Numbered from the stretch's first letter, positions 34,347 to 43,195 are shown. The stretch: 64,000 nt of DNA from Vibrio sp. 10N (GCF_036245475.1 NZ_BTPM01000002.1:992001-1056000), one strand, 5' to 3'. Numbers and translations are program-made. The notes: generated by a model not told the origin, from the letters alone.

Positions 34347-35308
34347 AGCTTTCTTGGTTAATTCTAGTTGTGGTTCTGATTGCTGTAGGCATCTTAAGCA
34401 TGCTAGTTGGTGTCACGCAATTGTCATTGGCACAAGTCCTCGATACCCTTTTTCAGGGTGGAGACTATGACTTTGTCGTTAATCAATATCGATTTCCGCG
34501 ACTATTGCTTGCCATTGGTGTCGGTGCGGGACTTGGTGTCTCTGGTGCGCTTGTACAAGGCGTGATCAGAAACCCTCTTGCTTCTCCAGATTTGATTGGG
34601 GTCAGTGCCGGCGCTGGTTTCGCTGCCACATTGCTATTGACCATCTATCCCGATGCGCCAGTTTGGTATCTGCCTTTGGCGGCCATCTTTGGTGGCGTCA
34701 GTGTAGGACTTGCTTTGGTTATCATCGCACAAGCGGCAAAATTACCACCAGCGAGAATGGCGCTTACAGGTATTGCTATCAGTGCCTTTTTAGCCAGTGG
34801 CATCGACTTTCTCTTAGTCGTCCATCCTATCGAGATCAACACCGCCATGATTTGGCTGACAGGAAGTTTATGGGGAAGAGGATGGGAGCAGCTCCCTTAT
34901 ATTTGGCTCGGCTTGGCCATTTTATTGCCAATTGCCCTATGGTACGCATGGCGTCTGGATATCATCGGCCTTGGTGAAGAATCCGCCATTGCTCTGGGTG
35001 TACAACTCGAAAAGGTACAGATAGCCGCAATACTCAGCGCCGTCATGCTCGCTAGCCTTAGTGTGTCCATCGCGGGAACCATCAGTTTTGTTGGATTACT
35101 CGCACCGCATTTAGCTCGCATGCTATTTGGACACAATCATAAAGCGCTCGCCATCGGCTCAGCATTGATTGGTGCATTATTGGTGCTCATCGCAGACGCT
35201 ATTGCTAGAGGCATCTCACCGCCAATTGAGCTTCCTGCTGGTGTTCTGACTTCCGTCATTGGGGCACCCTACTTCATCTTTCTATTAAAACGACACAAGG
35301 GTTGGTAA
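34343..35308 (+). CDS. Siderophore ABC transporter permease, FecD/PvuD type
   Basis: 321 residues, second FecCD permease, with GALVQGVIRNPLASPDLIGV and GLLAPHLARMLFG. It overlaps the upstream stop by 4 bp and its own stop overlaps the ATPase start (TAATG). It pairs with the preceding permease as a heterodimeric channel. Confidence 0.9.
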   Translation: MKLSWLILVVVLIAVGILSMLVGVTQLSLAQVLDTLFQGGDYDFVVNQYRFPRLLLAIGVGAGLGVSGALVQGVIRNPLASPDLIGVSAGAGFAATLLLTIYPDAPVWYLPLAAIFGGVSVGLALVIIAQAAKLPPARMALTGIAISAFLASGIDFLLVVHPIEINTAMIWLTGSLWGRGWEQLPYIWLGLAILLPIALWYAWRLDIIGLGEESAIALGVQLEKVQIAAILSAVMLASLSVSIAGTISFVGLLAPHLARMLFGHNHKALAIGSALIGALLVLIADAIARGISPPIELPAGVLTSVIGAPYFIFLLKRHKGW

Positions 35309-36072
35309 TGCTGTCTGTTAAAAATCTACACGTTGCTTATGGTAATAAAACCATTATCCAAGATCTCAACCTGTCGATCCCGAAAGGAAAAATTACGGCT
35401 CTTATTGGACCGAACGGCTGTGGCAAATCAACTCTTTTGAAAACACTGGCAAGAATCAATCAGCCTAAGTCTGGCAAGGTGTTTATTGACGATAAGCCAC
35501 TAACTAAGATCCCAACTAAAGCGCTGGCACAAAGGCTCTCGATGTTACCTCAAACGCATACTAGCCCAGAAGGTATCTCTATACGCCGCTTGGTTGAGTA
35601 TGGACGTGCACCCTACACCTCACATTGGGGAAAACTCAACGAACAGGACAACCAAATCGTTGAACGTGCTATGGCAGCCACCAGCATTAGTGATTTGGCC
35701 GAACTGCCCATCGATGCGCTCTCTGGTGGTCAGCGTCAACGTGCTTGGATCGCGATGATCATCGCGCAAGACACCGAAATTGTCATGCTAGATGAACCCA
35801 CTACTTACCTTGATCTTTCTCATCAAGTCGAGTTAATGCACACCATGCAAGCCATGAATCAGCAAGGCAAAACAGTGGTTGTCGTATTACATGATCTCAA
35901 CCAAGCCTGCCGCTATTGTGACCACTTGGTTGTTCTTAAAGACGGTCAATTAATGACCGAGGGCGCTCCTTCAGAAGTGTTTACCCAGTCATTACTCAAA
36001 CAAGTGTTCGACCTAGATGCAATGGTGATTGAAGACCCAGTTTCCAATACGCCAATGTGCGTCGCTCGCTAA
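35308..36072 (+). CDS. Siderophore ABC transporter ATPase, FecE/PvuE type
   Basis: 254 residues from ATG 35308, which overlaps the permease stop. Walker A GPNGCGKSTLL, Q loop LPQTHTS, signature LSGGQRQRAWIAM, Walker B EIVMLDEPTTYLD, and the H-loop VVVVLHDLNQA are all intact. It powers the importer. A 12-bp hairpin (36076-36112) follows but without a T run. Confidence 0.93.
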   Translation: MLSVKNLHVAYGNKTIIQDLNLSIPKGKITALIGPNGCGKSTLLKTLARINQPKSGKVFIDDKPLTKIPTKALAQRLSMLPQTHTSPEGISIRRLVEYGRAPYTSHWGKLNEQDNQIVERAMAATSISDLAELPIDALSGGQRQRAWIAMIIAQDTEIVMLDEPTTYLDLSHQVELMHTMQAMNQQGKTVVVVLHDLNQACRYCDHLVVLKDGQLMTEGAPSEVFTQSLLKQVFDLDAMVIEDPVSNTPMCVAR

Positions 36073-36120
36073 TCATTTCAATGTGTTATACATCACGTAC
36101 AACACATTGAAAAAATGGTA

Positions 36121-36139
36121 TTGATAATTATTATCATAA
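36121..36139 (+). promoter_or_regulatory. Fur box upstream of TonB-dependent receptor
   Basis: TTGATAATTATTATCATAA is close to the Fur consensus and lies 47 bp ahead of the receptor start. It indicates iron-repressed expression of the receptor from its own promoter. Confidence 0.7.
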
Positions 36140-36185
36140 GCACTACCATTGCCGCGAAATTTAGAATCAGTGGTAATTACATCTA

Positions 36186-38360
36186 ATGGCATCATCAACA
36201 GGGAACCGAGTTTTATCCCTTTCACTACTCGCACTATCCATTGCTCAAGCCAACGCAACTGAAACAACAGCGTCATCGACAAAAACAGAACAAGATAACG
36301 CTGATGAAAACATGGTGGTAACGGCAACACGCTACAGCCAAGACGCGGACAAGATCCCTGGCTCTATCCATGTGATTTCAGAAAAAGAGCTTAAACAGCA
36401 AACGGCGGTTGCCGACGACCTAACCAGCGTTATCGCAAACTTGGTACCTGGCATGACCCCGAGTCGCCAGAAGTTATCAACGCAAGGTGAAAACCTACGT
36501 GGACGCACGGCACTTATCATGGTGGATGGTGTTCCACAAAATAACCCCCTTCGAAATGGTAATCGCAATGGCTATACCGTTGACTCTTCAATGCTTGAGC
36601 GTGTCGAAGTTGTGCAAGGCGCGAGTGCTGTACAAGGCAATGGTGCGACGGGCGGTATCATTAACTACGTAACCAAGAGTGCTAAACCGGGTGATCACTG
36701 GAAGCAAACGATCGGTACCCGGCTGACATCCAATCTCAAAGAAGACGGTACAGGCGGCAAGGTATACTACAACCTGAGCCAATACGATGAAGATTATGAT
36801 CTGTTTATCGGTGGTGCGTGGGAGCAGCAAGGTCTGTATTACGATGGTAATGGCAACCCAATTGGCATGAACTCGATCCAAGGTGAAACTCAAGACTCCA
36901 ACGCCACCAACTTTCTAGCGAAAGGTGGCTACAACTTTGATGGTGGCAATCAACGTGTCAGCTTTAGTGCTAGCCGCTTCAAACTTCAAAGTAACCAAAA
37001 CTACGTCGCGGTCAAAGGCGACTGGCAAAATGGCGTTCCGGGTACCGTTGTGAAAGGCACACCAAGTGGCGATCCAACCTCTAACTATGCTGAGCTTTAT
37101 AATTTTGGTTATGACCATTACGACTTCTTAGGCGGTGAGCTTAAATTCCAAGCGTTCTACCAAAACTTCGAGGCAGTGTATGGTCAAGCATCTTGGTGGC
37201 CAACACCCGACAAACAGTATGACCAAGGGGCAATCGTCTCCACTAAAAAGGGTTTCAAACTCAGTTATGTGAAGCTGGATCTCCTTGGCCTTGACGATAG
37301 CTGGGTGATTGGCATTGATGGTCTGGAAGACTCTACCAAGCAAAAACTGACCCAATCGAATCGCGATGTGACACCAGATATGATGTACCAAAGTATCGCA
37401 CCGTTTATTCAAGGTGACATGCTGGTCACCGATTCATTGCGCCTATCTGGTGGTGTACGCTTTGAGAATACACGTGTGAAAGTGGCGAATGGTCAAACAC
37501 TTTGGGGCTACGGTAACGGCGGTCATCGTGAAGTGAACATCATCGGTGGCGAACAAACCTTCTCCCAAGCTGTATTTAACGCGGGCGCCGTCTATGATTT
37601 CACACCAAACGTGTCTTCGTTCGTGGGCTTTAGTCAAGGATTCGGTTTGCCAGATATTGGCCGAGTGCTTCGCGGCAACTGGATCGGCGGGCCTGGGGTT
37701 GATGCGCCATCTGGCGGACACCCTATCGATTTCAATACGATGCCAGCGGTTAAACCGGTCGTAACAGACAACTACGAAGTAGGACTAAGTTACAGCAACG
37801 ATAAGTTCTTCATTAGCGGTAGCACTTACATGTCTATTGCAAAAGATGGCGCTAACCTGAGCTTAAACAAAGGCGGTACCTATGATGTTGTCCGTCAAAG
37901 AACCGACATCAAAGGTTATGAGTTAAGCTCCACCTACCACATTTTGCCAACCACTCAGCTTCAAGCGCTCTACTCGCATGTCGAAGGTCAAGTAGATACG
38001 AACCAAGACGGTCGTGTAGACAGCGATATGGATTTGAAAAACCTATCGCCAGATCGCCTGTTGGTCGCAATGAACCACCAGTTTTCTGATAATTGGAATG
38101 GCCGAGTACAATATAACCACATGTTCTCACGCTCAAAAGAGCAGAACGGTGCGGGCAGTGCACAGAAATTTGATGGCTATGGCCTGATGGATCTTTCGAT
38201 GTTCTACAACATGAAGCAGTATGGCCGCATCAGTGTCGGTATCGAGAACCTGTTTAATGAGCAGTACATCAACTACTTTAGCCAAATCCGTCACCATAGT
38301 GCCTATTACTTCTCGGGTCGCGGTAGAACCTTTAGCCTAGGCTACGAAGTCGACTTCTAA
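36186..38360 (+). CDS. TonB-dependent ferric siderophore receptor (IutA-like)
   Basis: 724 residues: signal peptide (about 1-24), a TonB-box-like DENMVVTATR, plug domain (about 50-165, with LRGRTALIMVDGVPQ and GGIINYVTK), and a 22-strand-type barrel ending in GRGRTFSLGYEVDF with terminal Phe. The plug and C-terminal end (IENLFNEQY, SGRGRTF) resemble IutA, the aerobactin receptor, which fits a citrate/hydroxycarboxylate siderophore. No N-terminal FecA signalling extension, so no sigma/anti-sigma control. It follows the fecBCDE-like genes and its own Fur box. Confidence 0.85.
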   Translation: MASSTGNRVLSLSLLALSIAQANATETTASSTKTEQDNADENMVVTATRYSQDADKIPGSIHVISEKELKQQTAVADDLTSVIANLVPGMTPSRQKLSTQGENLRGRTALIMVDGVPQNNPLRNGNRNGYTVDSSMLERVEVVQGASAVQGNGATGGIINYVTKSAKPGDHWKQTIGTRLTSNLKEDGTGGKVYYNLSQYDEDYDLFIGGAWEQQGLYYDGNGNPIGMNSIQGETQDSNATNFLAKGGYNFDGGNQRVSFSASRFKLQSNQNYVAVKGDWQNGVPGTVVKGTPSGDPTSNYAELYNFGYDHYDFLGGELKFQAFYQNFEAVYGQASWWPTPDKQYDQGAIVSTKKGFKLSYVKLDLLGLDDSWVIGIDGLEDSTKQKLTQSNRDVTPDMMYQSIAPFIQGDMLVTDSLRLSGGVRFENTRVKVANGQTLWGYGNGGHREVNIIGGEQTFSQAVFNAGAVYDFTPNVSSFVGFSQGFGLPDIGRVLRGNWIGGPGVDAPSGGHPIDFNTMPAVKPVVTDNYEVGLSYSNDKFFISGSTYMSIAKDGANLSLNKGGTYDVVRQRTDIKGYELSSTYHILPTTQLQALYSHVEGQVDTNQDGRVDSDMDLKNLSPDRLLVAMNHQFSDNWNGRVQYNHMFSRSKEQNGAGSAQKFDGYGLMDLSMFYNMKQYGRISVGIENLFNEQYINYFSQIRHHSAYYFSGRGRTFSLGYEVDF

Positions 38361-38362
38361 TA

Positions 38363-38391
38363 AAAGACCCTCACCATTGGTGAGGGTCTTT
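38363..38391 (+). terminator. Rho-independent terminator
   Basis: AAAGACCCTCACC (38363-38375) with GGTGAGGGTCTTT (38379-38391), 13 bp, loop ATT, then TTTTTA. Confidence 0.93.
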
Positions 38392-38620
38392 TTTTATCTA
38401 TCGCTTAACCAAAGTATTTATTGGGCTAAGCCATACTGCGAGCAACATTCAAACAAGCTTATAAGCTGTTAACAGTTGTTTCTGTTTGGTTTCCCTACTG
38501 TCAGCAATGGAGAGAGACTATCCAATCGTGTAAGACATTCGTCAAACCAATAGCTGCCTAACGTTATTTTTGCATTGGACTTTTATGGTTACCGCCTACG
38601 AAATAGCAGTGGTAGCAAAC

Positions 38621-39007
38621 ATGAAAAACGTAATAATGATGTCATTGGCGCTGTGCTTGGGCTTTAGCTCAGTTGCCAAGGCAAATACTGGGGTTGGCCT
38701 ATTTGTTGGCGACCCATATTGGGGGCTAGACTTCAAGCACAATGATCTTCGCTTTAATGTTAGCCTCGACGACCGTATGGGCTTTGGCGTCAACAAGACA
38801 TTTGGTATTCAAGATACTCCAATTTACTTTTTTGTCGGCGGTCACTATGTCGATAGAAACAGCCGCTATATTGCCGTTACACCGGGGATCGGTGCTGAGT
38901 TTCGCGTTAAACCTGTAGGGTTTTATGTCGATGTTACACCAGCAATTTATCTTGATGAATTTGACATAGAACTCGAGGCAAGAGCTGGCTTTAGGGTGTA
39001 CTTCTAG
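38621..39007 (+). CDS. Small exported beta-barrel-like protein, unknown
   Basis: 128 residues from ATG 38621, which gives a signal peptide (MKNVIMMSLALCLGFSSVAKA); the frame is open from 38570. The mature part has alternating strands and ends in RAGFRVYF with a C-terminal aromatic residue, as in small outer-membrane proteins. A family is not recognised. The ribosome site is weak (GTGGTAGC). It has its own terminator. Confidence 0.65.
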   Translation: MKNVIMMSLALCLGFSSVAKANTGVGLFVGDPYWGLDFKHNDLRFNVSLDDRMGFGVNKTFGIQDTPIYFFVGGHYVDRNSRYIAVTPGIGAEFRVKPVGFYVDVTPAIYLDEFDIELEARAGFRVYF

Positions 39008-39084
39008 ACCAATGAGGCAACCATAAAGAGGAGTAGATAGACTTTCTGCTTTTCATTTAAAAGGCTTTTCATGCCTAATATGAA

Positions 39085-39113
39085 AAGCCCCAGTTGTATC
39101 ACAACTGGGGCTT
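39085..39113. terminator. Rho-independent terminator
   Basis: AAGCCCCAGTTGT (39085-39097) with ACAACTGGGGCTT (39101-39113), loop ATC, then CTTTTTA. It lies between the convergent barrel-like gene and add. Confidence 0.9.
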
Positions 39114-39150
39114 CTTTTTATGGTTTGAGTAACACTAACTCTGCTGTTTA

Positions 39151-40140
39151 CTAATTCGCTAGAAGCTGTGATTTCGTCGCTTCATCGGTAAATGCAGCAT
39201 TCACACTGTTGCGATAGATATGCATATAATCGTCTTGACTCAAGTTAAACTGCTCCATCACTTTCTGTACTTCTTTTGTCATTGTAGTGTTGGAAACCGT
39301 TCTGTTGTCCGTGTTAATCGTGACCGGGATGCCGCGCTGCCTAAAGTCTTCAATTGGATGAACATCCATACTTTCTACCGCTTTCGTTTGAACGTTGCTG
39401 CTTGGGCAAGTCTCTAGTGCCACCTGCTTATCGTGAACAAGATCGAACGCGGCCTGGTGAGTCGCGATATGGATACCATGCCCCACTCGCTCGGCACCCA
39501 GCATAGTAATCGCATCATACACATTCTGACCTTCACCCTGCTCACCGGCATGAATAGTCACATTGAGACCTTTTTCTTTTGCATATTGAGCAAATGGGAT
39601 GAACTTTTCGCAGAATCCCAGCTCCTCACCACCAGCAAGGTCAAACGCGGCAACACCCTTACCCACATATTGCGAACCAACATCAATCACATCGTTAATT
39701 TCATCGGTTGGCATATGACGCAGTAGCGACAAAATGATATTGCCTTTAATACCGTGTACCTTTTCAGCACGCTGCATTCCTGCAACCACTGAACCGATGA
39801 TGTCCTCAATATTTAGGCGTTTCTCACGATGCAGTAGTGGGCCAAAGCGCACTTCCATGTAGGTTACGTTCTCTAGTGCCGCATCTTCATACACTTCGAA
39901 AGCGATACGCTCTAGCGCCTCTTTAGTCTGCATAACAGACAGTGGCAAATCGAAACGCTTTAGGTATTCAATAAGGTTTGGGCAGGTTTCTGGGGCGATC
40001 ATCATATCGCGAATAACGTTGACGTCCTTACTAGGCAAATCGATGTTCTGTTGCTCCGCCAACTCGATAATGGTTTCTGGGCGCACACTTCCATCTAGGT
40101 GGCAGTGAAGGTCGATTTTTGGCAGTTGTTTATAATTCAT
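39151..40140 (-). CDS. add: Adenosine deaminase
   Basis: 329 residues. Metal and catalytic residues: H12/H14 (DLHCHLDGSVRPE), H197 and E200 (IHAGEQGEG), H221, D278 (NTDNRTVSNT). The FDLAGGEELG segment is that of adenosine deaminase proper, unlike the LDSSEQGHPP of the paralogue at 19007. It converts adenosine to inosine in purine salvage. GAGAGGTAACG precedes the ATG. A PurR-like box lies 100 bp upstream. Confidence 0.9.
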   Translation of the reverse strand: MNYKQLPKIDLHCHLDGSVRPETIIELAEQQNIDLPSKDVNVIRDMMIAPETCPNLIEYLKRFDLPLSVMQTKEALERIAFEVYEDAALENVTYMEVRFGPLLHREKRLNIEDIIGSVVAGMQRAEKVHGIKGNIILSLLRHMPTDEINDVIDVGSQYVGKGVAAFDLAGGEELGFCEKFIPFAQYAKEKGLNVTIHAGEQGEGQNVYDAITMLGAERVGHGIHIATHQAAFDLVHDKQVALETCPSSNVQTKAVESMDVHPIEDFRQRGIPVTINTDNRTVSNTTMTKEVQKVMEQFNLSQDDYMHIYRNSVNAAFTDEATKSQLLAN

Positions 40141-40241
40141 CGTTACCTCTCTCGTCGTAATTGTTGGCAGTTATACTGATAAACGTACTACAAAACCACC
40201 CTGACGTTCGAAAAAAGTGTGATGTAATTCAATATAATTCG

Positions 40242-40256
40242 AGTAAACGTTTGCGT
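40242..40256 (-). promoter_or_regulatory. Candidate PurR box upstream of add
   Basis: On the minus strand ACGCAAACGTTTACT, close to the PurR consensus ACGCAAACGTTTGCGT. It sits between add and the divergent outer-membrane protein gene. A half-matched CRP-like TGTGATGTAATTCAAT is nearby (40217-40232). Confidence 0.45.
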
Positions 40257-40407
40257 ATCTGATTGTCATTTATTGATGTAGGTCGCAAACAGTTCTATGA
40301 CACTTCCACCACATTTCACGACACTTCTAGCACAGAGTTCCCTGCAAAGATCCCTTACATTACGCCGCAACAACAAAACACTCTCTAGAATCTTTTAAGG
40401 TAGCAAA

Positions 40408-40977
40408 ATGAAAAAGACAGCAGTATTTGCTCTTACGGCATTAATGGCAACTGGCGCATGGGCAAACTCTACAGAGCCAGGTTTCTACATTGGTGGTGGT
40501 TTCGGTCTTACGGAAAGTAAGCTAGAAAACAAAGACATGTCTCAATTCCCAACCATCGACGGTGCACGCTCACTGCGCGTTTACGGTGGCTACCAGTTTA
40601 ACCGCATCGTTTCTTTAGAAGGTGGTTACACTAACTACGGCGACCTATCTCACGAAGCAATGCAAGGCGTAAAGGCAACTCCGAGTGCCTTCTCACTAGC
40701 AGCAAACCTTGGTTACAGCTTCGACAATGGTCTGCGCCCGTTCGCTACACTAGGCCTATCTCACGTTAACATGGAACTTAAAGACGGCAGCCACAAAGAG
40801 AGTGATTCAGCGTCTGGTTTCCGTTACGGTCTAGGTCTTGAGTATGCTCCACAAATGGTGGAAGGCTTGGCTATGCGCGTAGCGTATGAAGCTGATGCGT
40901 TCAAGGTTGACATGGGTGGTTCAACTGACACGTTTGCTGTTGGTTCTCTATACCTAGGCGCTTCTTACAAGTTCTAA
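40408..40977 (+). CDS. OmpA-like eight-stranded outer-membrane barrel protein
   Basis: 189 residues. Signal peptide MKKTAVFALTALMATGAWA, then FYIGGGFGLTES, LRVYGGYQFNRIVSLEGGYTNYG and a C-terminal LYLGASYKF with terminal Phe. It has only the barrel; the peptidoglycan-binding domain of OmpA is absent. Function is unknown. A ribosome site AAGG and a strong terminator bracket it. Confidence 0.82.
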   Translation: MKKTAVFALTALMATGAWANSTEPGFYIGGGFGLTESKLENKDMSQFPTIDGARSLRVYGGYQFNRIVSLEGGYTNYGDLSHEAMQGVKATPSAFSLAANLGYSFDNGLRPFATLGLSHVNMELKDGSHKESDSASGFRYGLGLEYAPQMVEGLAMRVAYEADAFKVDMGGSTDTFAVGSLYLGASYKF

Positions 40978-40998
40978 TCAACTTCGCGCTTATCAAAT

Positions 40999-41032
40999 AA
41001 ACGCCCAACGTCTCCTCTGCCGTTGGGCGTTT
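40999..41032. terminator. Rho-independent terminator
   Basis: AAACGCCCAACG (40999-41010) with CGTTGGGCGTTT (41021-41032), 12 bp, then TT. It lies between the barrel gene and the convergent small cysteine-rich gene. Confidence 0.9.
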
Positions 41033-41033
41033 T

Positions 41034-41204
41034 TCATTCCTGCAACGTGGATTTCTCTACAGGGAAAAGTCGCTCATTCTTTGGCATCCAAAATTGGCAA
41101 CCGTCGCGCTTCATCGACGTCGGATTTCCCCACGCACTGCAGATAGCTCTATCATTCTCTTTATCTCTTTGAAACTGGCGACACGTCCCACAAACAAATT
41201 TCAT
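41034..41204 (-). CDS. Small four-cysteine, zinc-ribbon-like protein
   Basis: 56 residues from ATG 41204, preceded by GGGAGAGATGGAAA; an ATG at 41309 would add 35 residues of non-conserved look. Cysteines in the order CGTC-x(n)-C-x(n)-C (FVCGTCRQF, AICSAWGN, DGCQFW) suggest a metal-binding knuckle. Unknown function. Confidence 0.55.
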   Translation of the reverse strand: MKFVCGTCRQFQRDKENDRAICSAWGNPTSMKRDGCQFWMPKNERLFPVEKSTLQE

Positions 41205-41400
41205 TTTCCATCTCTCCCTCAATGTTGCGACCACTGTAGTTGGATACTCATCCAATTGCATTGATGCATCGCAAGATTCATAAGATGTCAGAATTTGCGT
41301 ATTTTTCATCTGGTGAGAAAGGTATCGATGAATTTTGTTCCCTTTCTTATCTGACAGGAATATAAATTGCCTAGTCCTTATTGATGATAGATAACCAATT

Positions 41401-42135
41401 ATGGGAAACGCACAGCAACCTTCGACTCAGGTCAACGAAAAGCCATTGCAACTGCTCATGCAAGTTGCCGTATCGGATGAGCCCGTCTCTGCTAAGGAAT
41501 TAAGCCTACAACTGGGGGTCCCTTTGAGTAGTTTGTATCGACACATAAAACTGCTCAAAGAATGGAACCTTATTGAAGAGAGTGCTCACGATAAAACACT
41601 GATTGTCGGCCCAGCGGCACTTTTACTTATGCACAGCTATCAATCGAGTCCACACAACTTAGAGACGATTGAAAGCATCTTGTTCCGCTTACAAAAGCAG
41701 ACCGGTGAAATGGCGGCTTACATGGTGCCTGTTGGCTACCGCGCGTTATGCGTAAGTCTACAAGAAAGCGCACAGGCACTACGTTGTAGTTATGTTCGCG
41801 GTCAAAGTCAGCCTTTGCTTCGAGGTGCTTCTTCGAAAGTTATGTTGGCTTATTTGCCAGAAGCTCGCCGCGAAAAGATCCTAAGGCATTTTGGTGAGGC
41901 AGAAAATGCCGATGTCTGGCAAAGCGAGCTAGAGCAGATCCGCCGCCAAGGTTTTGCTATCAGCACCTCTGAGTTTGATCCAGGCGTAACGGGCATCAGT
42001 GCTCCGGTTACCAAAGGAACCAAGCTTATCGGTGCGGTTTCCATCATGGCCCCTGCTCACCGCGTAGAGGCAAACAAGGACAGATTTATTCTACATGTAT
42101 TACAAGCAGCCAGAGCGCTGCCACCAGAAAGGTAA
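41401..42135 (+). CDS. IclR-family transcriptional regulator
   Basis: 244 residues. N-terminal winged helix (about 15-75, with VSAKELSLQLGVPLSSLYRHIKLL) and the IclR effector domain (about 90-240, with GETAA-like GEMAAYMVPVG and the GASSKVMLAYLPE region). It is six bases ahead of the formimidoylglutamase-like gene on the same strand. A role in regulating that gene or purine/histidine metabolism is only inferred. No strong ribosome site. Confidence 0.85.
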   Translation: MGNAQQPSTQVNEKPLQLLMQVAVSDEPVSAKELSLQLGVPLSSLYRHIKLLKEWNLIEESAHDKTLIVGPAALLLMHSYQSSPHNLETIESILFRLQKQTGEMAAYMVPVGYRALCVSLQESAQALRCSYVRGQSQPLLRGASSKVMLAYLPEARREKILRHFGEAENADVWQSELEQIRRQGFAISTSEFDPGVTGISAPVTKGTKLIGAVSIMAPAHRVEANKDRFILHVLQAARALPPER

Positions 42136-42141
42136 TTCATC

Positions 42142-42996
42142 ATGCTCAACGTCTTCAAACAGTTATGGAAACGTCGTTATCACCCAATCATGGAAAACAA
42201 ACTGTCGGTATTAACCGTATGTGAAGTGATTAAACCCCTGAATAACGCCCAGTTTGAAGACGCTGAATCTTTGCTTGATACCGCCTATGACTGGCTTAGT
42301 GCTCAGCAAAATTCTCATTCAATGAGAAACGTAGGCCACTTCCCTATTCTAAGCGGACATCACAACAAGCCTCCTTACTTCGAAAACCAGATGGCATGTC
42401 ATGATTTCAAGGGCACTCTTGTTGAACAAATTACAGTGGGTGCCATGCCACTGGTGATCACTAACTGCCATGAGACCTTACTTGATGTACTTCCAAGCCT
42501 ACTTATCGACCAAGAGGACGTTGGTATTGTCAACGTCAATGCTCACCTGTTAATGGATCAGTGTTTAGACTTGAACATGGGCTCCATGCTCCATTTCGCA
42601 CTAAACCGCTATAATGAATGCCGCGCATTTCATGTGGGCATCGATCGTCACCATTGCGATAAGAAACAGCTCGAGTACGCAGAAGATATGGGATGCAATT
42701 GGCTACTTGCTGAGGAAGTCAATTACCGTGGACGTACCATGATAAAAGAGCAGCTCGCGCGCTTTATCAACCATGTTGATAAACTCATCGTGACGGTCGA
42801 TCTGCCCTCTATCTCCAAACACAACTCCAGCAGCGAGAAACATAAACTGGACGTCAATATGGTGCTGCGCGTGCTTCGCCAATGCTTAGCCTCGAATAAA
42901 GTACTGCTTGTGCAGTTAGTAGGAGCGGAAGAGCGCCACATCTACTCCAAAGCAACGCAGCTTTTGGTACAAGAGCTAGGACATTTCTGTGAGTAG
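42142..42996 (+). CDS. Formimidoylglutamase/arginase-fold protein lacking key metal ligands
   Basis: 284 residues. The order of segments follows the ureohydrolase family (HutG type): PLVITNCHETLLDVLPS in place of the GGGHE loop (H110 kept), VGIVNVNAHLLMD in place of DAHFD (N133, H135, L137), NMGSMLHFAL in place of the SSGTPF segment, and KLIVTVDLPSIS in place of the DLD motif (D220, P222). Thus half of the six manganese ligands are changed, so catalysis by the usual mechanism is unlikely. It is cotranscribed with an IclR regulator 6 bp upstream. The family assignment is by eye. Confidence 0.6.
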   Translation: MLNVFKQLWKRRYHPIMENKLSVLTVCEVIKPLNNAQFEDAESLLDTAYDWLSAQQNSHSMRNVGHFPILSGHHNKPPYFENQMACHDFKGTLVEQITVGAMPLVITNCHETLLDVLPSLLIDQEDVGIVNVNAHLLMDQCLDLNMGSMLHFALNRYNECRAFHVGIDRHHCDKKQLEYAEDMGCNWLLAEEVNYRGRTMIKEQLARFINHVDKLIVTVDLPSISKHNSSSEKHKLDVNMVLRVLRQCLASNKVLLVQLVGAEERHIYSKATQLLVQELGHFCE

Positions 42997-43000
42997 CAAA

Positions 43001-43022
43001 AAAGGTCGCGTCAGCGACCTTT
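43001..43022. terminator. Bidirectional hairpin terminator
   Basis: AAAGGTCGC (43001-43009) with GCGACCTTT (43014-43022), loop GTCA, with A/T runs on both sides. It lies between the convergent gene at 42142 and the small exported-protein operon. Confidence 0.75.
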
Positions 43023-43195
43023 CTAATAGATGAGAATAACGCCGACTTTGGGCGAGCCCACAATCTCAACACTGCTTTCTGTTGAGCTGCGTGCGGACAA
43101 GGGTTCTCAACATAGTTGCTTGGGTCCGTCATCACATGGACTGCCGCAAAACCAAGAACTAGAAATGCCGCCGCTATTATGAGTACTTTCTTCAT
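43023..43195 (-). pseudogene. Small exported protein gene with an apparent -1 frameshift
   Basis: The ATG at 43195 (GGAGGTGGGGAGT upstream) starts MKKVLIIAAAFLVLGFAAV, a signal peptide or anchor. This frame runs past the terminator at 43001-43022 and 143 bp into the opposite gene, which is implausible. In the -1 frame, from a TGA at about codon 28 onward, the reading is open and ends with VGVILIY and TAG at 43023-43025, right at the terminator. So an indel lies in the middle, or the protein is made by frameshifting. It is last in a minus-strand operon. Confidence 0.6.

Noticed and set aside
36076..36112. 12-bp hairpin after the siderophore ATPase gene as a terminator
   Set aside because: It is followed by AAAAATGG on the plus strand and by no T run on the minus strand; probably not a terminator.
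43046..43052. C_CCA_AAG heptamer as a programmed -1 frameshift site
   Set aside because: The only hairpin downstream is the terminator, about 23 nt away and beyond the -1 stop, so there is no stimulator; an indel is simpler. Kept only as an alternative in the finding.
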